DNA from: Occultella glacieicola
Lineage (GTDB): Bacteria; Actinomycetota; Actinomycetes; Actinomycetales; Beutenbergiaceae
Assembly: GCF_004353825.1 (NCBI RefSeq)
Contig: NZ_SMNA01000003.1
Span: 248,001-312,000 of the forward strand
DNA: 64,000 bases
Direction of reading: 5' to 3'
The position numbers were made by a program, and so were the translations under genes. The notes beneath the pieces were generated by a model. That model made no database searches and was not told the origin of the DNA. It saw only the letters and a program-made list of their open reading frames with translations. The stretch's first letter is position 1, and each line of letters begins with the position of its first letter. Below, piece by piece: positions 36,612 through 44,749 of this stretch.

Positions 36612-39600
36612 TCACACCCGCGAGCGGCGGTACAGCCCGACCCCGAGGCCGATCGCCAGGAGCGCGGCCAGCCCGAGAGCCGCCGGCGCCGCGCCGGTGT
36701 CCGGGAGACCACTCGAGCCACCGCCACCGGAGCCACCACCGCCACCGGGACCGGGCGGCGTGGCGGCGGCCGGCTCGACGGTCACCTCCTGCGTGACCGT
36801 GGTCGCGGCGCCGTCGGCGTCCACTGCCGTGACGGTCAGCGCGTACGTCCCGGGGCTGGTGTAGATGTGGCTCAGTTCGGTGGTGCCGGCCGCGACCGTG
36901 AGCGTGACCGTCGGCGTCGGAACCAGGGCGCGACTGCCCGGGCCGGTCCCGGAGTCGGGCCTGACGCCGAAGTCGACGGTCAGCTCGAAGCCGGCCGCCC
37001 GATCGGACGGCGAGGCATCGTCGAGCGTCACGCTGACGGTGAGCTCCTCGGCGACCTCGACGGTGCCCGGCGCACTCACCGTGAGCATCGGGCCCTCGCT
37101 GGTCACCTCGACGTCGGTGGTGTGGTCACTCGAGCCGCCGTACTGGTTGGTGATCCGCCCGGCGACGGTCACCGTCGCCGGACCGTCCGCGGTCAGCGCC
37201 GCCGGGACCTCTGCGGTCGGATCGGCGGAGTCGACGACGTCGAACGTCCCGTCACCATCGATGTCGAAGGAGTACGTGAACGTCGCACCCGGCGCCGCGT
37301 CCACCGGATCGGTGAACGTCACCGTGGCGGTGTCCCCCTCGGCCACCGGACCGGAGTTGGTCAGGGTCGCCGTCGGCGTGGACGCCTCGACGACGACGGT
37401 GGTGGACAGGTCCGTGGCACCGCCGTCCTTGTCGCTGAGCGTCACGACGAGCACGTGGTCACCCACCGAGGTCAGTACCGCCGGCGGGACCGAGATCGTC
37501 GGCTCCGGGTCGCCGGTGGTCCAGGAACCGCTCGCGTCCGCGATGTCGTCCCCGTCCCAGTCGAGCACGTAGTCGAGTCCGGCCGCCAGATCGGTCGGTG
37601 AGGCGTCGTCCAGGTCCGTCAGGGTCAGCACCGCCGGCACTCCGATCACCACCGGCCCGTCGTTGGCGAGCATGCCGCTCGGTGCGAGGTTCTCGACGAG
37701 CACGTCGGTGGTGTAGTCGCTGGAGCCGCCGTACTGGTTGGCGATCCGCGCGGACACCATCACGGTCGCCGGACCGTCGGGCGTGCCGACCGGCGCGGTG
37801 GGGTCGGTGGCATCCACGATGTCGAACGTCCCGTCGTTGTCCAGGTCGAAGGAGTACGTGAAGGTCGCACCCGGCGCGGCATCGACCGGGTCGGTGAACG
37901 TCACCGTGGCGGTGTCCCCCTCGGCCACCGGACCGGAGTTGGTCAGCGTCGCCGTCGGCGTCGTCGCCTCGACCACCACGGTCGTGGACAGATCCGCGGC
38001 GCCGCCGTCCTTGTCGCTCAGCGTCACCACCAGCACATGGTCACCCACCGACCCCAGCGCCACCGCCGGCACCGAGATCGTCGGATCCGGATCCCCGGCC
38101 GTCCACGAACCGCTCGCGTCCGCCGTCCCGTCGCCGTCCCAGTCCAGGGCGTACCCGAGCCCCGCCGCCACATCCGCGGCCGAGGGATCGGCCAGGTCGG
38201 AGAGTGCCAGCGTGACCGGTTCGCCGATCAGCACCGGCCCGTCGTTCGTGAGCGTGCCGGACGGCGCCGCGTTCGTCACGAGCACCTCGGTGGTGTGGTC
38301 GCTGGAGCCGCCGTACTGATTCGCGATCCGCCCGGTCACGGTCACCGGCGCCGGCCCGTCCACGGTGAGGGCTCCGGGGACCGCGGCGCTGGGATCGGTC
38401 GCGTCGACGACCTCGAACGTCCCGTCGTCGTCGAAGTCGAAGGAGTACGTGAAGGTCGCACCCGGCGCGGCATCGACCGGGTCGGTGAACGTCACCGTGG
38501 CGGTGCCGCCCTCGGCCACCGGACCGGAGTTGGTCAGCGTCGCCGTCGGCGTCGTCGCCTCGACCACCACGGTCGTGGACAGATCCGCGGCGCCGCCGTC
38601 CTTGTCGCTCAGCGTCACCACCAGCACATGGTCACCCACCGACCCCAGCGCCACCGCCGGCACCGAGATCGTCGGATCCGGATCCCCGGCCGTCCACGAA
38701 CCGCTCGCGTCCGCCGTCCCGTCGCCGTCCCAGTCCAGGGCGTACCCGAGCCCCGCCGCCACATCCGCGGCCGAGGGATCGGCCAGGTCGGAGAGCGTCA
38801 CGGTGACCGAGGACCCGATCGGGATCGGGCCGCTGTTGCCGATCGTTCCCGTCGGCGGCAGGTTCGAGACGGTCAGGGTGGCCGAGTCGGTCAGTGTGAC
38901 CGTTCCGTCCGTGGCCTGCACCGAGACAGTGGCGGTGGTCGGTCCGTCGCCGAGTCCGTAGAGGGCCAGGATCCCGGCGCCGAAGTCCGGGCTGCTCCCG
39001 TTGCCGTCGTCGAACGTGCCGTCGCCGTCCATGTCCCAGGCGTAGGTGGCGCCGGCGAGGTCGGACGTCGCAGCGAGACTGAAGAGCGGGTCGCCCTCGG
39101 CGATCGCGTACGGGCCGCCCGCGTCCACCGTCGCCGTGGTGACCGCCAGCGACCAGCCGTCGATCGAGCCGGCGTCACCGGTGGCGTCGTCGACCACGAA
39201 GAGCCGCCACGTGCCGTTCGGGTCGCTGCCGTTGAACACGGCGAGCGACGTCCCGTACGGGCCCGCGGGCGCCGGGGCGGGCATCGGGGCGTCCGGCAGG
39301 GGGCTGCCGTCCCCGTCGAGGTCGACGTCGGTGGGCCGGAACGTCCCGCTCACCGGCGGTACCGGGACGGTGGTGGCCGCGTCGTCGTCGAACGTGAGCG
39401 TGACGTCGCTGATGGGTTGGATGTTGCCGACGTCCGAGAACAGCACCACGGTCTGCCCGGCCGGCCCGACCAGCACCACGTCGATGTCCGCCGGCGAGGA
39501 GTGCGTGATCCCGGCCAGGGTCACCTCGACGTCGGTGACGTAGGAGCCGAGCCCGCTCAGGCGCACGTTCGACGGATACGGGGCGGCGGCGCCGGATGAG

Positions 39601-40622
39601 GGGATCACGATGCCCGTGGGGTTGGCGGAGCCGTCGTCGTTCTCGATCACCACCCGCGCGGTGGTCCTCCCGCCGAGCGCTGCCCCGCCGGTGGGCAGGT
39701 CCAGGGTGACGGTCAGGTCGACGTCGGCTCCCGGGTCGGGGTCGTCGAGGACGGGGATGCTCACGACGGCGCTCGTCTGCCCGTCCGCGAACGGCACCAC
39801 CTGGGACACGGCGGTGTAGTCGACGCCGTCGACCGCGGTCCCGTTCGCGGTGGTGAACCGGGCCGAGACGGCGCCGTCCGCACCGGCGGTGCGCTGCACG
39901 GTGATGTCGATCGTGCCGTCACCCTCGGTGCCGCGGTACTCGGCGGCCCCGAACGCGAGCAGGCCCGGCTGGGTGGCCTCGGCGGTGGTCAGGGTCAACG
40001 ACCAGCCGCCCGCGATGGTGCCGGTGTCACCGTCGGTGTCGTCGATGACATACAAGGACCAGGTGCCGTTCGGGTCGAGGCCACCGAAGGCGTCCGCGAA
40101 CGTGGCGTTGGTGGACGGGGCCGGCCCGCCGCCCGGAGCGAACGTGTCCGCGACGGTCTCGCCGACGTCGACGTCCGTGGGCGCGTAGGTCCCGGAACCT
40201 ACCTGGCCCGAGGCGGGGAACGGGGCGCCGCCGTCGGAGAGCGTCAGCTCGGCGTTCGAGGCGGAGGCCAGTGCTGCGGAACCCCCGATGTCGGACATGA
40301 TCACCAGGTTGCTCCCGCCCGGCGCGACGAGCAGGACGTCCATGTCGTTCAGAATTCCGTGAGTCACGCCGTGCAGGGTCACGTCGACATCGGTGAGCGT
40401 CCCGGCCATCCCGGCCACGCTGACGTTCGACGGGTAGGGCGAGGCGGGCTGGAGGTCCTCGAGCGGGTTCTGGCCGGGGACGGCGATCGGCGCGGTGGCA
40501 CTGAACGTGGTGGGACCGTCCGCGATGGCGGGTGGCGCGAGGACGGCGACGCCACCGAGCGCGAGCGCGGTCACCGCGAACGCGGCGAACGTGCGGTGGA
40601 TGCGATGAGTGTGCGCCGACAC
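36612..40622 (-). CDS. LPXTG-anchored surface protein with P-like domains, Calx-beta and PKD-type repeats
   Basis: A 1336-aa cell-wall protein. Order: signal peptide (1-34), a proprotein-convertase P-like domain (about 50-200; LYVIDDTDGDTG), Calx-beta (about 205-320; FTTANGTAVDGVDY), a second P-like domain (about 335-485), a PKD-like domain (about 490-590), three repeats of about 197 residues (about 595-1185) built of Ig/PKD-like units with DxDxDG calcium-type loops, a final Ig-like domain, a Gly/Ser linker, and LPDTG (from residue 1306) with membrane helix and basic tail. Sortase would attach it to peptidoglycan; no sortase gene is in the window. GTG 40622 has GGAAGGGG upstream. Adhesion or surface assembly is likely; no enzyme domain is seen. 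Confidence 0.88.
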   Translation of the reverse strand: MSAHTHRIHRTFAAFAVTALALGGVAVLAPPAIADGPTTFSATAPIAVPGQNPLEDLQPASPYPSNVSVAGMAGTLTDVDVTLHGVTHGILNDMDVLLVAPGGSNLVIMSDIGGSAALASASNAELTLSDGGAPFPASGQVGSGTYAPTDVDVGETVADTFAPGGGPAPSTNATFADAFGGLDPNGTWSLYVIDDTDGDTGTIAGGWSLTLTTAEATQPGLLAFGAAEYRGTEGDGTIDITVQRTAGADGAVSARFTTANGTAVDGVDYTAVSQVVPFADGQTSAVVSIPVLDDPDPGADVDLTVTLDLPTGGAALGGRTTARVVIENDDGSANPTGIVIPSSGAAAPYPSNVRLSGLGSYVTDVEVTLAGITHSSPADIDVVLVGPAGQTVVLFSDVGNIQPISDVTLTFDDDAATTVPVPPVSGTFRPTDVDLDGDGSPLPDAPMPAPAPAGPYGTSLAVFNGSDPNGTWRLFVVDDATGDAGSIDGWSLAVTTATVDAGGPYAIAEGDPLFSLAATSDLAGATYAWDMDGDGTFDDGNGSSPDFGAGILALYGLGDGPTTATVSVQATDGTVTLTDSATLTVSNLPPTGTIGNSGPIPIGSSVTVTLSDLADPSAADVAAGLGYALDWDGDGTADASGSWTAGDPDPTISVPAVALGSVGDHVLVVTLSDKDGGAADLSTTVVVEATTPTATLTNSGPVAEGGTATVTFTDPVDAAPGATFTYSFDFDDDGTFEVVDATDPSAAVPGALTVDGPAPVTVTGRIANQYGGSSDHTTEVLVTNAAPSGTLTNDGPVLIGEPVTLALSDLADPSAADVAAGLGYALDWDGDGTADASGSWTAGDPDPTISVPAVALGSVGDHVLVVTLSDKDGGAADLSTTVVVEATTPTATLTNSGPVAEGDTATVTFTDPVDAAPGATFTYSFDLDNDGTFDIVDATDPTAPVGTPDGPATVMVSARIANQYGGSSDYTTDVLVENLAPSGMLANDGPVVIGVPAVLTLTDLDDASPTDLAAGLDYVLDWDGDDIADASGSWTTGDPEPTISVPPAVLTSVGDHVLVVTLSDKDGGATDLSTTVVVEASTPTATLTNSGPVAEGDTATVTFTDPVDAAPGATFTYSFDIDGDGTFDVVDSADPTAEVPAALTADGPATVTVAGRITNQYGGSSDHTTDVEVTSEGPMLTVSAPGTVEVAEELTVSVTLDDASPSDRAAGFELTVDFGVRPDSGTGPGSRALVPTPTVTLTVAAGTTELSHIYTSPGTYALTVTAVDADGAATTVTQEVTVEPAAATPPGPGGGGGSGGGGSSGLPDTGAAPAALGLAALLAIGLGVGLYRRSRV
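37845..38200 (-). repeat. Near-identical internal repeat, copy nearer the gene 3' end
   Basis: About 355 bases here match 38436-38791 almost base for base at a fixed offset of 591 bases (197 codons). One visible change is GTGTCCCCC here against GTGCCGCCC in the other copy, altering Asp to Gly. A third, more diverged copy lies at about 37250-37600. Identity including silent positions points to recent duplication or gene conversion. Confidence 0.85.
38436..38791 (-). repeat. Near-identical internal repeat, copy nearer the gene 5' end
   Basis: Partner of the repeat at 37845-38200, 591 bases away and in frame, encoding the same Ig/PKD-like segment (SDKDGGAADLSTTVVVEATT and following residues). 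It is a probable hot spot for recombination that adds or removes 197-residue units. Confidence 0.85.
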
Positions 40623-40679
40623 CGGCCACCCCTTCCGTCGTGCCGCGGGCAGGCGACGACGAGCACCCCCGGGCGGCAC

Positions 40680-40685
40680 CACGCT
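40680..40685 (-). promoter_or_regulatory. Predicted -10 box of the LPXTG gene
   Basis: TAGCGT on the minus strand, 57 bases before the GTG start. A pair of TCACGAT direct repeats (in 40711-40730) lies just upstream and could bind a regulator. Confidence 0.35.
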
Positions 40686-40768
40686 AGCGGCTCGATCCGG
40701 ATCCCCGAAAGTCACGATCCGGTCACGATCACGAAGCGGCACTCGACGGCGCGGCCGCGCCTCTGCCC

Positions 40769-40774
40769 TACTGT
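40769..40774 (+). promoter_or_regulatory. Predicted -10 box of the tail-collar protein gene
   Basis: TACTGT lies 61 bases before the start codon. It is divergent from the LPXTG gene promoter in the same 213-base gap. Confidence 0.4.
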
Positions 40775-40835
40775 GCTCGCGCCCCACCCCTCGGGCGGGA
40801 CGAGTCCCCATCTGCGACGTCTCGACTGGAGCATC

Positions 40836-41345
40836 ATGGAACCCTTCATCGGCGAACTACGGCTCTTCGGCTTCAACTACGCGCCACGTGGCTGGGCCCT
40901 GTGCGACGGCAGTCTCATGCCGATCAACCAGAACCAGGCGCTCTTCTCGCTCCTCGGCACGATGTACGGCGGCAACGGGACCAGCACGTTCGGTCTGCCG
41001 GACCTGCGCGGGCGCGTGCCGCTCGGGGCGGGCCAGACACCAGGTGGCTCGCAGTACCAGCAGGGCCAGAGCGGCGGGACCGAGTCCGTGACCCTCACCG
41101 TCGGCCAACTACCGTCGCACAGTCACCAGGTCCAGGGGTCCGCCCAGGCGACGGGAAAGAGCCCGGCCAACCTCGTGCCCGGCTTCTCCGCAGCCGCGGC
41201 CGCGTACGGGCCCCCGGACGGCACGGCGATGAACGCGACCATGGTCGGCATGACCGGGAACGGCCAGCCGATCCCGGTGGTCCAGCCCTACCAGGCGCTG
41301 GTCTGGTGCATCGCCGTCGAGGGCATCTTCCCGTCCCGCCAGTAG
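40836..41345 (+). CDS. Phage tail-collar-domain protein (MdpB-like)
   Basis: A 169-aa protein with the tail-collar pattern: EPFIGELRLFGFNYAPRGWA, CDGSLMPINQNQALFSLLG, TMYGGNGTSTFGLPDLRGRV, then TVGQLPSHSH and the C-terminal VVQPYQALVWCIAVEGIFP. Such proteins form trimeric fibre tips in phages but also occur as stand-alone genes in bacteria (microcystin-dependent protein group). No other phage gene is nearby, so a prophage is not indicated. It faces the LPXTG repeat protein across a shared 213-base regulatory gap. CTGGAG precedes ATG 40836; the open frame upstream is not coding. Confidence 0.9.
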   Translation: MEPFIGELRLFGFNYAPRGWALCDGSLMPINQNQALFSLLGTMYGGNGTSTFGLPDLRGRVPLGAGQTPGGSQYQQGQSGGTESVTLTVGQLPSHSHQVQGSAQATGKSPANLVPGFSAAAAAYGPPDGTAMNATMVGMTGNGQPIPVVQPYQALVWCIAVEGIFPSRQ

Positions 41346-41412
41346 CGCGCCGGAAGCCTCGGCTGCGATCCCCAGGCGCACCGGGGAGTCCGGCCGCCTC
41401 GTCACGATCGGG

Positions 41413-42285
41413 TCAACCCCGGCGCCACGGCGGATCACCCCGAGCCCAGTTGTCCCCGGCCGACTCGATCCGCAGGCTGTGCCCCGTACCGGCGCGCTCC
41501 CCGCCGATCTCCTCGCTGTACACGCAGATCCCGGTGCCCACGTCCAGGCGGACCCGGTAGGCGTCGGGGTAGTCGCCCTCGCGCTTGCGCCAGTCGTCGG
41601 CGAGGTCGACCACCTCGCACGGCAGGAGCGCGCAACAGGAGCAGCGGGGGTCGTAGGCGGCCGTGGTGCGGAGCACGGCCTCCCAGGCCGGACGCCCCTC
41701 GTGCTCGACCACCCGGACCTCGTCGATCACCGTGCCCGGCGGCACCTTCTCGCCAGCCGTCATCGCCGCCAGGTGGTCCGGGTCGTCCTGATCGAACTGG
41801 CCATCCGCGAGCTCGACCGGGTCGAGCATCGCCACCCAGTGGTAGGTCTGATACATCGGCGCGTCGTGGTCGAAGCGGTCCGTGAGGCGCCGGCGCACCA
41901 GGCCCTGCTCGTCGAGGACGGCCCCGGCGGGGTCGCCCGCCCGTGCCTCCCGACGAGCCTCCTCGGCGTCCCGACGGACGTCGGCGGTCAGGGTGGCACG
42001 GTAGCCGGGATCCGCCAGCCGGGGCTCGTCCGCGAGCGCGGCCTCATCGAACGCGACGAGGAAACCGACCGACGGACCCGGATCCTGCCGCTCGTCGAGT
42101 CGCACCTGCCCGTCGAGCGCCTCCACCCGGATCCGGTCCGGCCGTTCGATCCAGGACCGGACGGGCTCCCCGGCGAACGGGCCGGACCACTGCGCGGTGA
42201 ACCGGACGGTGCGCCAGCGCCACGGGGACGAGCGCGCGAGGGCGCGGAAGTCCTCGGCATCGGGTCTGGCGGGTGCGAGCGACAT
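41413..42285 (-). CDS. Conserved hypothetical protein, 290 aa
   Basis: Soluble protein without recognised domain. The N-terminal half has a repetitive Trp/Arg region (SPWRWRTVRFTAQWSGPFAG) and reads like a beta-rich fold. The C-terminal half has CSCCALLPCEVVDLADDWRK with four clustered Cys that could bind metal, then DAYRVRLDVGTGICVY. Relatives, as far as I recall, are unannotated actinobacterial proteins. The ATG at 42285 has GGAGGG directly before it, and CACAAT 6 bases upstream may be a leaderless -10 box. Function unknown. Confidence 0.72.
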   Translation of the reverse strand: MSLAPARPDAEDFRALARSSPWRWRTVRFTAQWSGPFAGEPVRSWIERPDRIRVEALDGQVRLDERQDPGPSVGFLVAFDEAALADEPRLADPGYRATLTADVRRDAEEARREARAGDPAGAVLDEQGLVRRRLTDRFDHDAPMYQTYHWVAMLDPVELADGQFDQDDPDHLAAMTAGEKVPPGTVIDEVRVVEHEGRPAWEAVLRTTAAYDPRCSCCALLPCEVVDLADDWRKREGDYPDAYRVRLDVGTGICVYSEEIGGERAGTGHSLRIESAGDNWARGDPPWRRG

Positions 42286-42370
42286 CCCTCCATTGTGGCG
42301 GGCAGCGGGGCGGATCCCGGCAGTGATATCGCAACCCGTGAGCCACCGACGCCGGATCCGCCCGCACCAC

Positions 42371-42406
42371 GGATACGCAACTATTGCGTATCCGCAGTTA
42401 CTGCGG
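42371..42406. promoter_or_regulatory. Double palindrome upstream of the HTH-VWA gene pair
   Basis: GGATACGCAA (42371-42380) and TTGCGTATCC (42384-42393) are perfect inverted repeats around CTA. A second perfect dyad, CCGCAG (42392-42397) and CTGCGG (42401-42406) around TTA, overlaps it by two bases. Both have the 3-base centre and symmetry of repressor operators. They lie 45-80 bases upstream of the HTH gene start. Confidence 0.7.
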
Positions 42407-42450
42407 CATCATGGCAGGAGTCACCGAGCCCACGAACCCCAGGAGCCATC

Positions 42451-42840
42451 GTGTCCACCGAGAACCGCCTGCAGTCCGCGCTCGAACGCACCCGCGCCGA
42501 GCTCGACGCGTGCGACCCCTCGTCGGCGGCGACGTCCCTGCCCCACCTGCGGGCCGCCGTCGGGCATCTCGCCGACGCGGTGGACGAGGCGATGGCGATG
42601 GCGGTGCTCGAGGAGGGCACGTCGCTGCGGGCTGCCGGCGCGCTCGCCGGGCTGTCCGAGAACGCGGTCCCGCCCCGCCTCGGCCGTACGGCCGCGCTGG
42701 CCTCGTACCGCGACGCCAGCGGGCGCGTCTCCGCCCGGGGCGTCGAGCGGGCCCGGTACGACGTGGAGCGCGGCGACTACTCACCCGCCCCCGAGGCCGA
42801 GCGCGAGCCGATGCGGTTCCGGCCCCGCCGCCCCGACTGA
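42451..42840 (+). CDS. Small HTH-motif protein, possible regulator
   Basis: A 129-aa protein. Residues 50-75 (EEGTSLRAAGALAGLSENAV and following PPRLGRT) look like a helix-turn-helix of the sigma-region-4/resolvase type. The N-terminal 45 residues are predicted helical (LQSALERTRAELDACDPSSA), and the tail is Arg/Pro-rich (MRFRPRRPD). GTG start after AGGAGCC. Two perfect palindromes stand upstream, so autoregulation is a reasonable guess. The next gene is a VWA protein, 93 bases on in the same direction. The family has no described function known to me. Confidence 0.7.
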   Translation: MSTENRLQSALERTRAELDACDPSSAATSLPHLRAAVGHLADAVDEAMAMAVLEEGTSLRAAGALAGLSENAVPPRLGRTAALASYRDASGRVSARGVERARYDVERGDYSPAPEAEREPMRFRPRRPD

Positions 42841-42933
42841 GCCGCACCCAGCAGGGTCCGCGCCACCACCGGCGCCGACCGTGACCACCCGACACCAGCC
42901 ATCCGTACCACCCCACCGACGAAGGGACCCGCC

Positions 42934-43602
42934 ATGACCGACCAGAACTTCACCCACATCGCGTTCCTGCTCGACCGTTCCGGCTCGATGCAGTCCATCA
43001 GGTCCGACACCGTCGGCGGCTTCGACGCCTTCATCGCGGAGCAGCGTGGCGAGCCGGGCCGGTGCACGGTCTCCCTGGCGCAGTTCGACGACGAGTACCA
43101 GGAGGTCTACGCCGATCGGCCGATCGCGGACGTGCCCTCGCTCGACCTGGTGCCCCGCGGCCGCACGGCGATGCTCGATGCCATCGGGCGCCTCATCAAT
43201 GCCACCGGCGCCCGGCTCGCGGCACTGCCGGAGGACCAGCGTCCGGGCACCGTGATCGTCGGCATCATGACCGACGGCCTCGAGAACGCCTCGAGGGAGT
43301 TCACCCGCGCGCAGATCAAGGCGATGATCGGCGAGCAGACCGACCGATACGGCTGGCAGTTCCTGTATATGGGCGCCAACCAGGACGCCATCGAGGTCGG
43401 CACCGGCCTTGGCGTGGACCCGGGTCTGGCCGTCACCTACGCCGCGACCAAGGTGGACGCGGCGATGCGCATGACCAGCAGGAAGGTCGCCGGGGTCCGC
43501 GCCGCCATGGCCGCGGGCATGGCCGCACCGGCCGCTCGGGCCGCACACGGCTACACCGAGGCGGAGCGCGCCCAGGTGGGCGAGGACGGTACGGCCGGCT
43601 GA
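42934..43602 (+). CDS. VWA-domain protein
   Basis: A 222-aa cytoplasmic protein with a von Willebrand A domain covering residues 5-180. The metal-ion-dependent adhesion site is intact: DRSGSM (residues 14-19), a Thr in RGRTAMLDAIG, and Asp in VGIMTDGLEN. The C-terminal 40 residues are Ala/Arg-rich. No signal peptide or membrane helix. VWA proteins of this size usually mediate Mg-dependent protein contacts, for example with MoxR-type ATPases, but no ATPase is nearby. GAAGGGA precedes the ATG. Confidence 0.88.
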   Translation: MTDQNFTHIAFLLDRSGSMQSIRSDTVGGFDAFIAEQRGEPGRCTVSLAQFDDEYQEVYADRPIADVPSLDLVPRGRTAMLDAIGRLINATGARLAALPEDQRPGTVIVGIMTDGLENASREFTRAQIKAMIGEQTDRYGWQFLYMGANQDAIEVGTGLGVDPGLAVTYAATKVDAAMRMTSRKVAGVRAAMAAGMAAPAARAAHGYTEAERAQVGEDGTAG

Positions 43603-43681
43603 CCGGCGCGACCGAGGTGCCCGACGGCGTCCCGTCAGCCAGTCGGGCACCGCCCAGATGGAGCACCGGGCGCGGCGAGCC

Positions 43682-44644
43682 TCATCGACACACCGGCTCC
43701 GGGGCCGACTCGGCGTGGCCATCGGCCACAGCCTCGGGCCCGACCGTTCCGGCCACAGCCGGGACCGTCTGCGGCCCGGGCTCCGGTGGCGGCGTCGCCG
43801 TGCCGGTCCGCAGTTGGGAGGCCACGATCGCTCCGAGCGCCAGTGCGAACCCGAGAAGCTGCGCGGGTTCGAACCGCTCACCGAGGACGAGCGCACCCAG
43901 CGCCGCGGCCACGACCGGGGAGAGCAGTGCGAGCATCGCGGCCGACGTCACCGGGATCCGTCCGATCCCGGTGAACCACAGCGTGTAGGCGAGCAGGCCG
44001 CCGACCACCCCGAGCCAGGCGTAGCCCGCCACGGCCGGCGCGTCGATGCCCGCCGGCACCCCCTCCACGACCAGCGTCAGCGGGACCAGGACCAGCCCTC
44101 CGGCGGTGAGTTGCCACCCGGCGAACGCGAGCGCCCCGGTCGGCCTGCCCCACCGCTTCGTCAGGGTGACGCCGAGGCCCATCGAAGCGGCTCCGGCGAG
44201 CCCGGCCGCGACTCCGAGCACATCTGGCACGGCGTCGGCGCGGAGCACCACCAGGGCCACTCCGACCACGCCCACGACTCCCCAGCCGAGCCGCCAGGCG
44301 GACCAGGCCTGGCCCAGCAGGACGACCGCGAGCACGGCCACGATCAGGGGCTGACCGGCGCCGAGCGTGGCGGCGAGCCCGCCGGGCAGCCGGTAGGCGG
44401 CCACGAACAGCAGCAGGAAGAACGCCCCGATGTTGAGGACCCCGAGGACCGCCGACCGCCACCACCAGGACCCTCGGGGCAGCGCGCGGGAGAGCGCCAC
44501 CGCGAGCAGGCCCGCGGGCAGGGCGCGCATCAGGGCGGCGAACAGCGGCGCGTCCGGGGGCAGGAACTGGGTCGTCACCAGGTAGGTCGTGCCCCAGACG
44601 AGTGGAGCGAGGGCCGTTGCCAAGGTCACGGACAGGTGTCGCAT
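43682..44644 (-). CDS. EamA/DMT-family exporter under MarR control
   Basis: A 320-aa membrane protein of ten helices starting RHLSVTLATALAPLVWGTTYLVTTQFLPP, the standard EamA opening. The second half ends with PVVAAALGALVLGERFEPAQLLGFALALGAI, and a Pro/Gly-rich cytosolic tail of about 30 residues follows. AAGGAG precedes the ATG. It is divergent from a MarR repressor gene, with operator-like repeats between them, so it is probably an efflux pump induced by a small effector. Confidence 0.9.
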   Translation of the reverse strand: MRHLSVTLATALAPLVWGTTYLVTTQFLPPDAPLFAALMRALPAGLLAVALSRALPRGSWWWRSAVLGVLNIGAFFLLLFVAAYRLPGGLAATLGAGQPLIVAVLAVVLLGQAWSAWRLGWGVVGVVGVALVVLRADAVPDVLGVAAGLAGAASMGLGVTLTKRWGRPTGALAFAGWQLTAGGLVLVPLTLVVEGVPAGIDAPAVAGYAWLGVVGGLLAYTLWFTGIGRIPVTSAAMLALLSPVVAAALGALVLGERFEPAQLLGFALALGAIVASQLRTGTATPPPEPGPQTVPAVAGTVGPEAVADGHAESAPEPVCR

Positions 44645-44659
44645 CGCAAACTCCTTAAC

Positions 44660-44736
44660 GTTGAACTATTCAACATGAAGGACTGTAGGATGACCGGAGT
44701 CGTTCGTCAAACATTTCAACGTCAAACAGTTCAGCG
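44660..44736. promoter_or_regulatory. MarR operator region with overlapping divergent promoters
   Basis: GTTGAACTATTCAAC (44660-44674) is a perfect 6-bp dyad with a CTA centre. Two tandem 15-bp repeats follow at 44707-44721 and 44722-44736 (TCAAACATTTCAACG and TCAAACAGTTCAGCG). Overlapping -10 candidates lie between: TAGGAT (44686-44691, plus strand) and TACAGT (44687-44682, minus strand). All three elements share the TTCAAC or TTCAG core, so one regulator could bind several times. Confidence 0.68.
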
Positions 44737-44749
44737 CCGAGGAGTGGCC

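Noticed and set aside
37845-38791. CRISPR-like array
   Set aside because: The repeats are about 355 bases long, in frame and coding. There are no short repeats with spacers and no cas genes.
36865-40188. Long plus-strand open frames across the LPXTG gene
   Set aside because: They are antisense to a coherent 1336-residue protein with signal peptide, domains and LPXTG. Their translations are low-complexity Thr/Ser/Pro or Arg/Gly with no domain.
40836-41345. Prophage, suggested by the tail-collar protein
   Set aside because: No integrase, capsid, terminase, portal or lysis gene lies nearby, and the domain is common as a solitary bacterial gene.
42411-42450. A short ATG-started leader peptide before the HTH gene
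   Set aside because: The frame starting at 42411 shows no attenuator, codon run or conserved motif. It is too short to support without comparison.
43860-43880. GGTTCGAACC-like string resembling a tRNA T-arm
   Set aside because: It lies inside the EamA exporter gene, and no acceptor, D-arm or anticodon stem can be built around it. No tRNA gene was recognised in the window.
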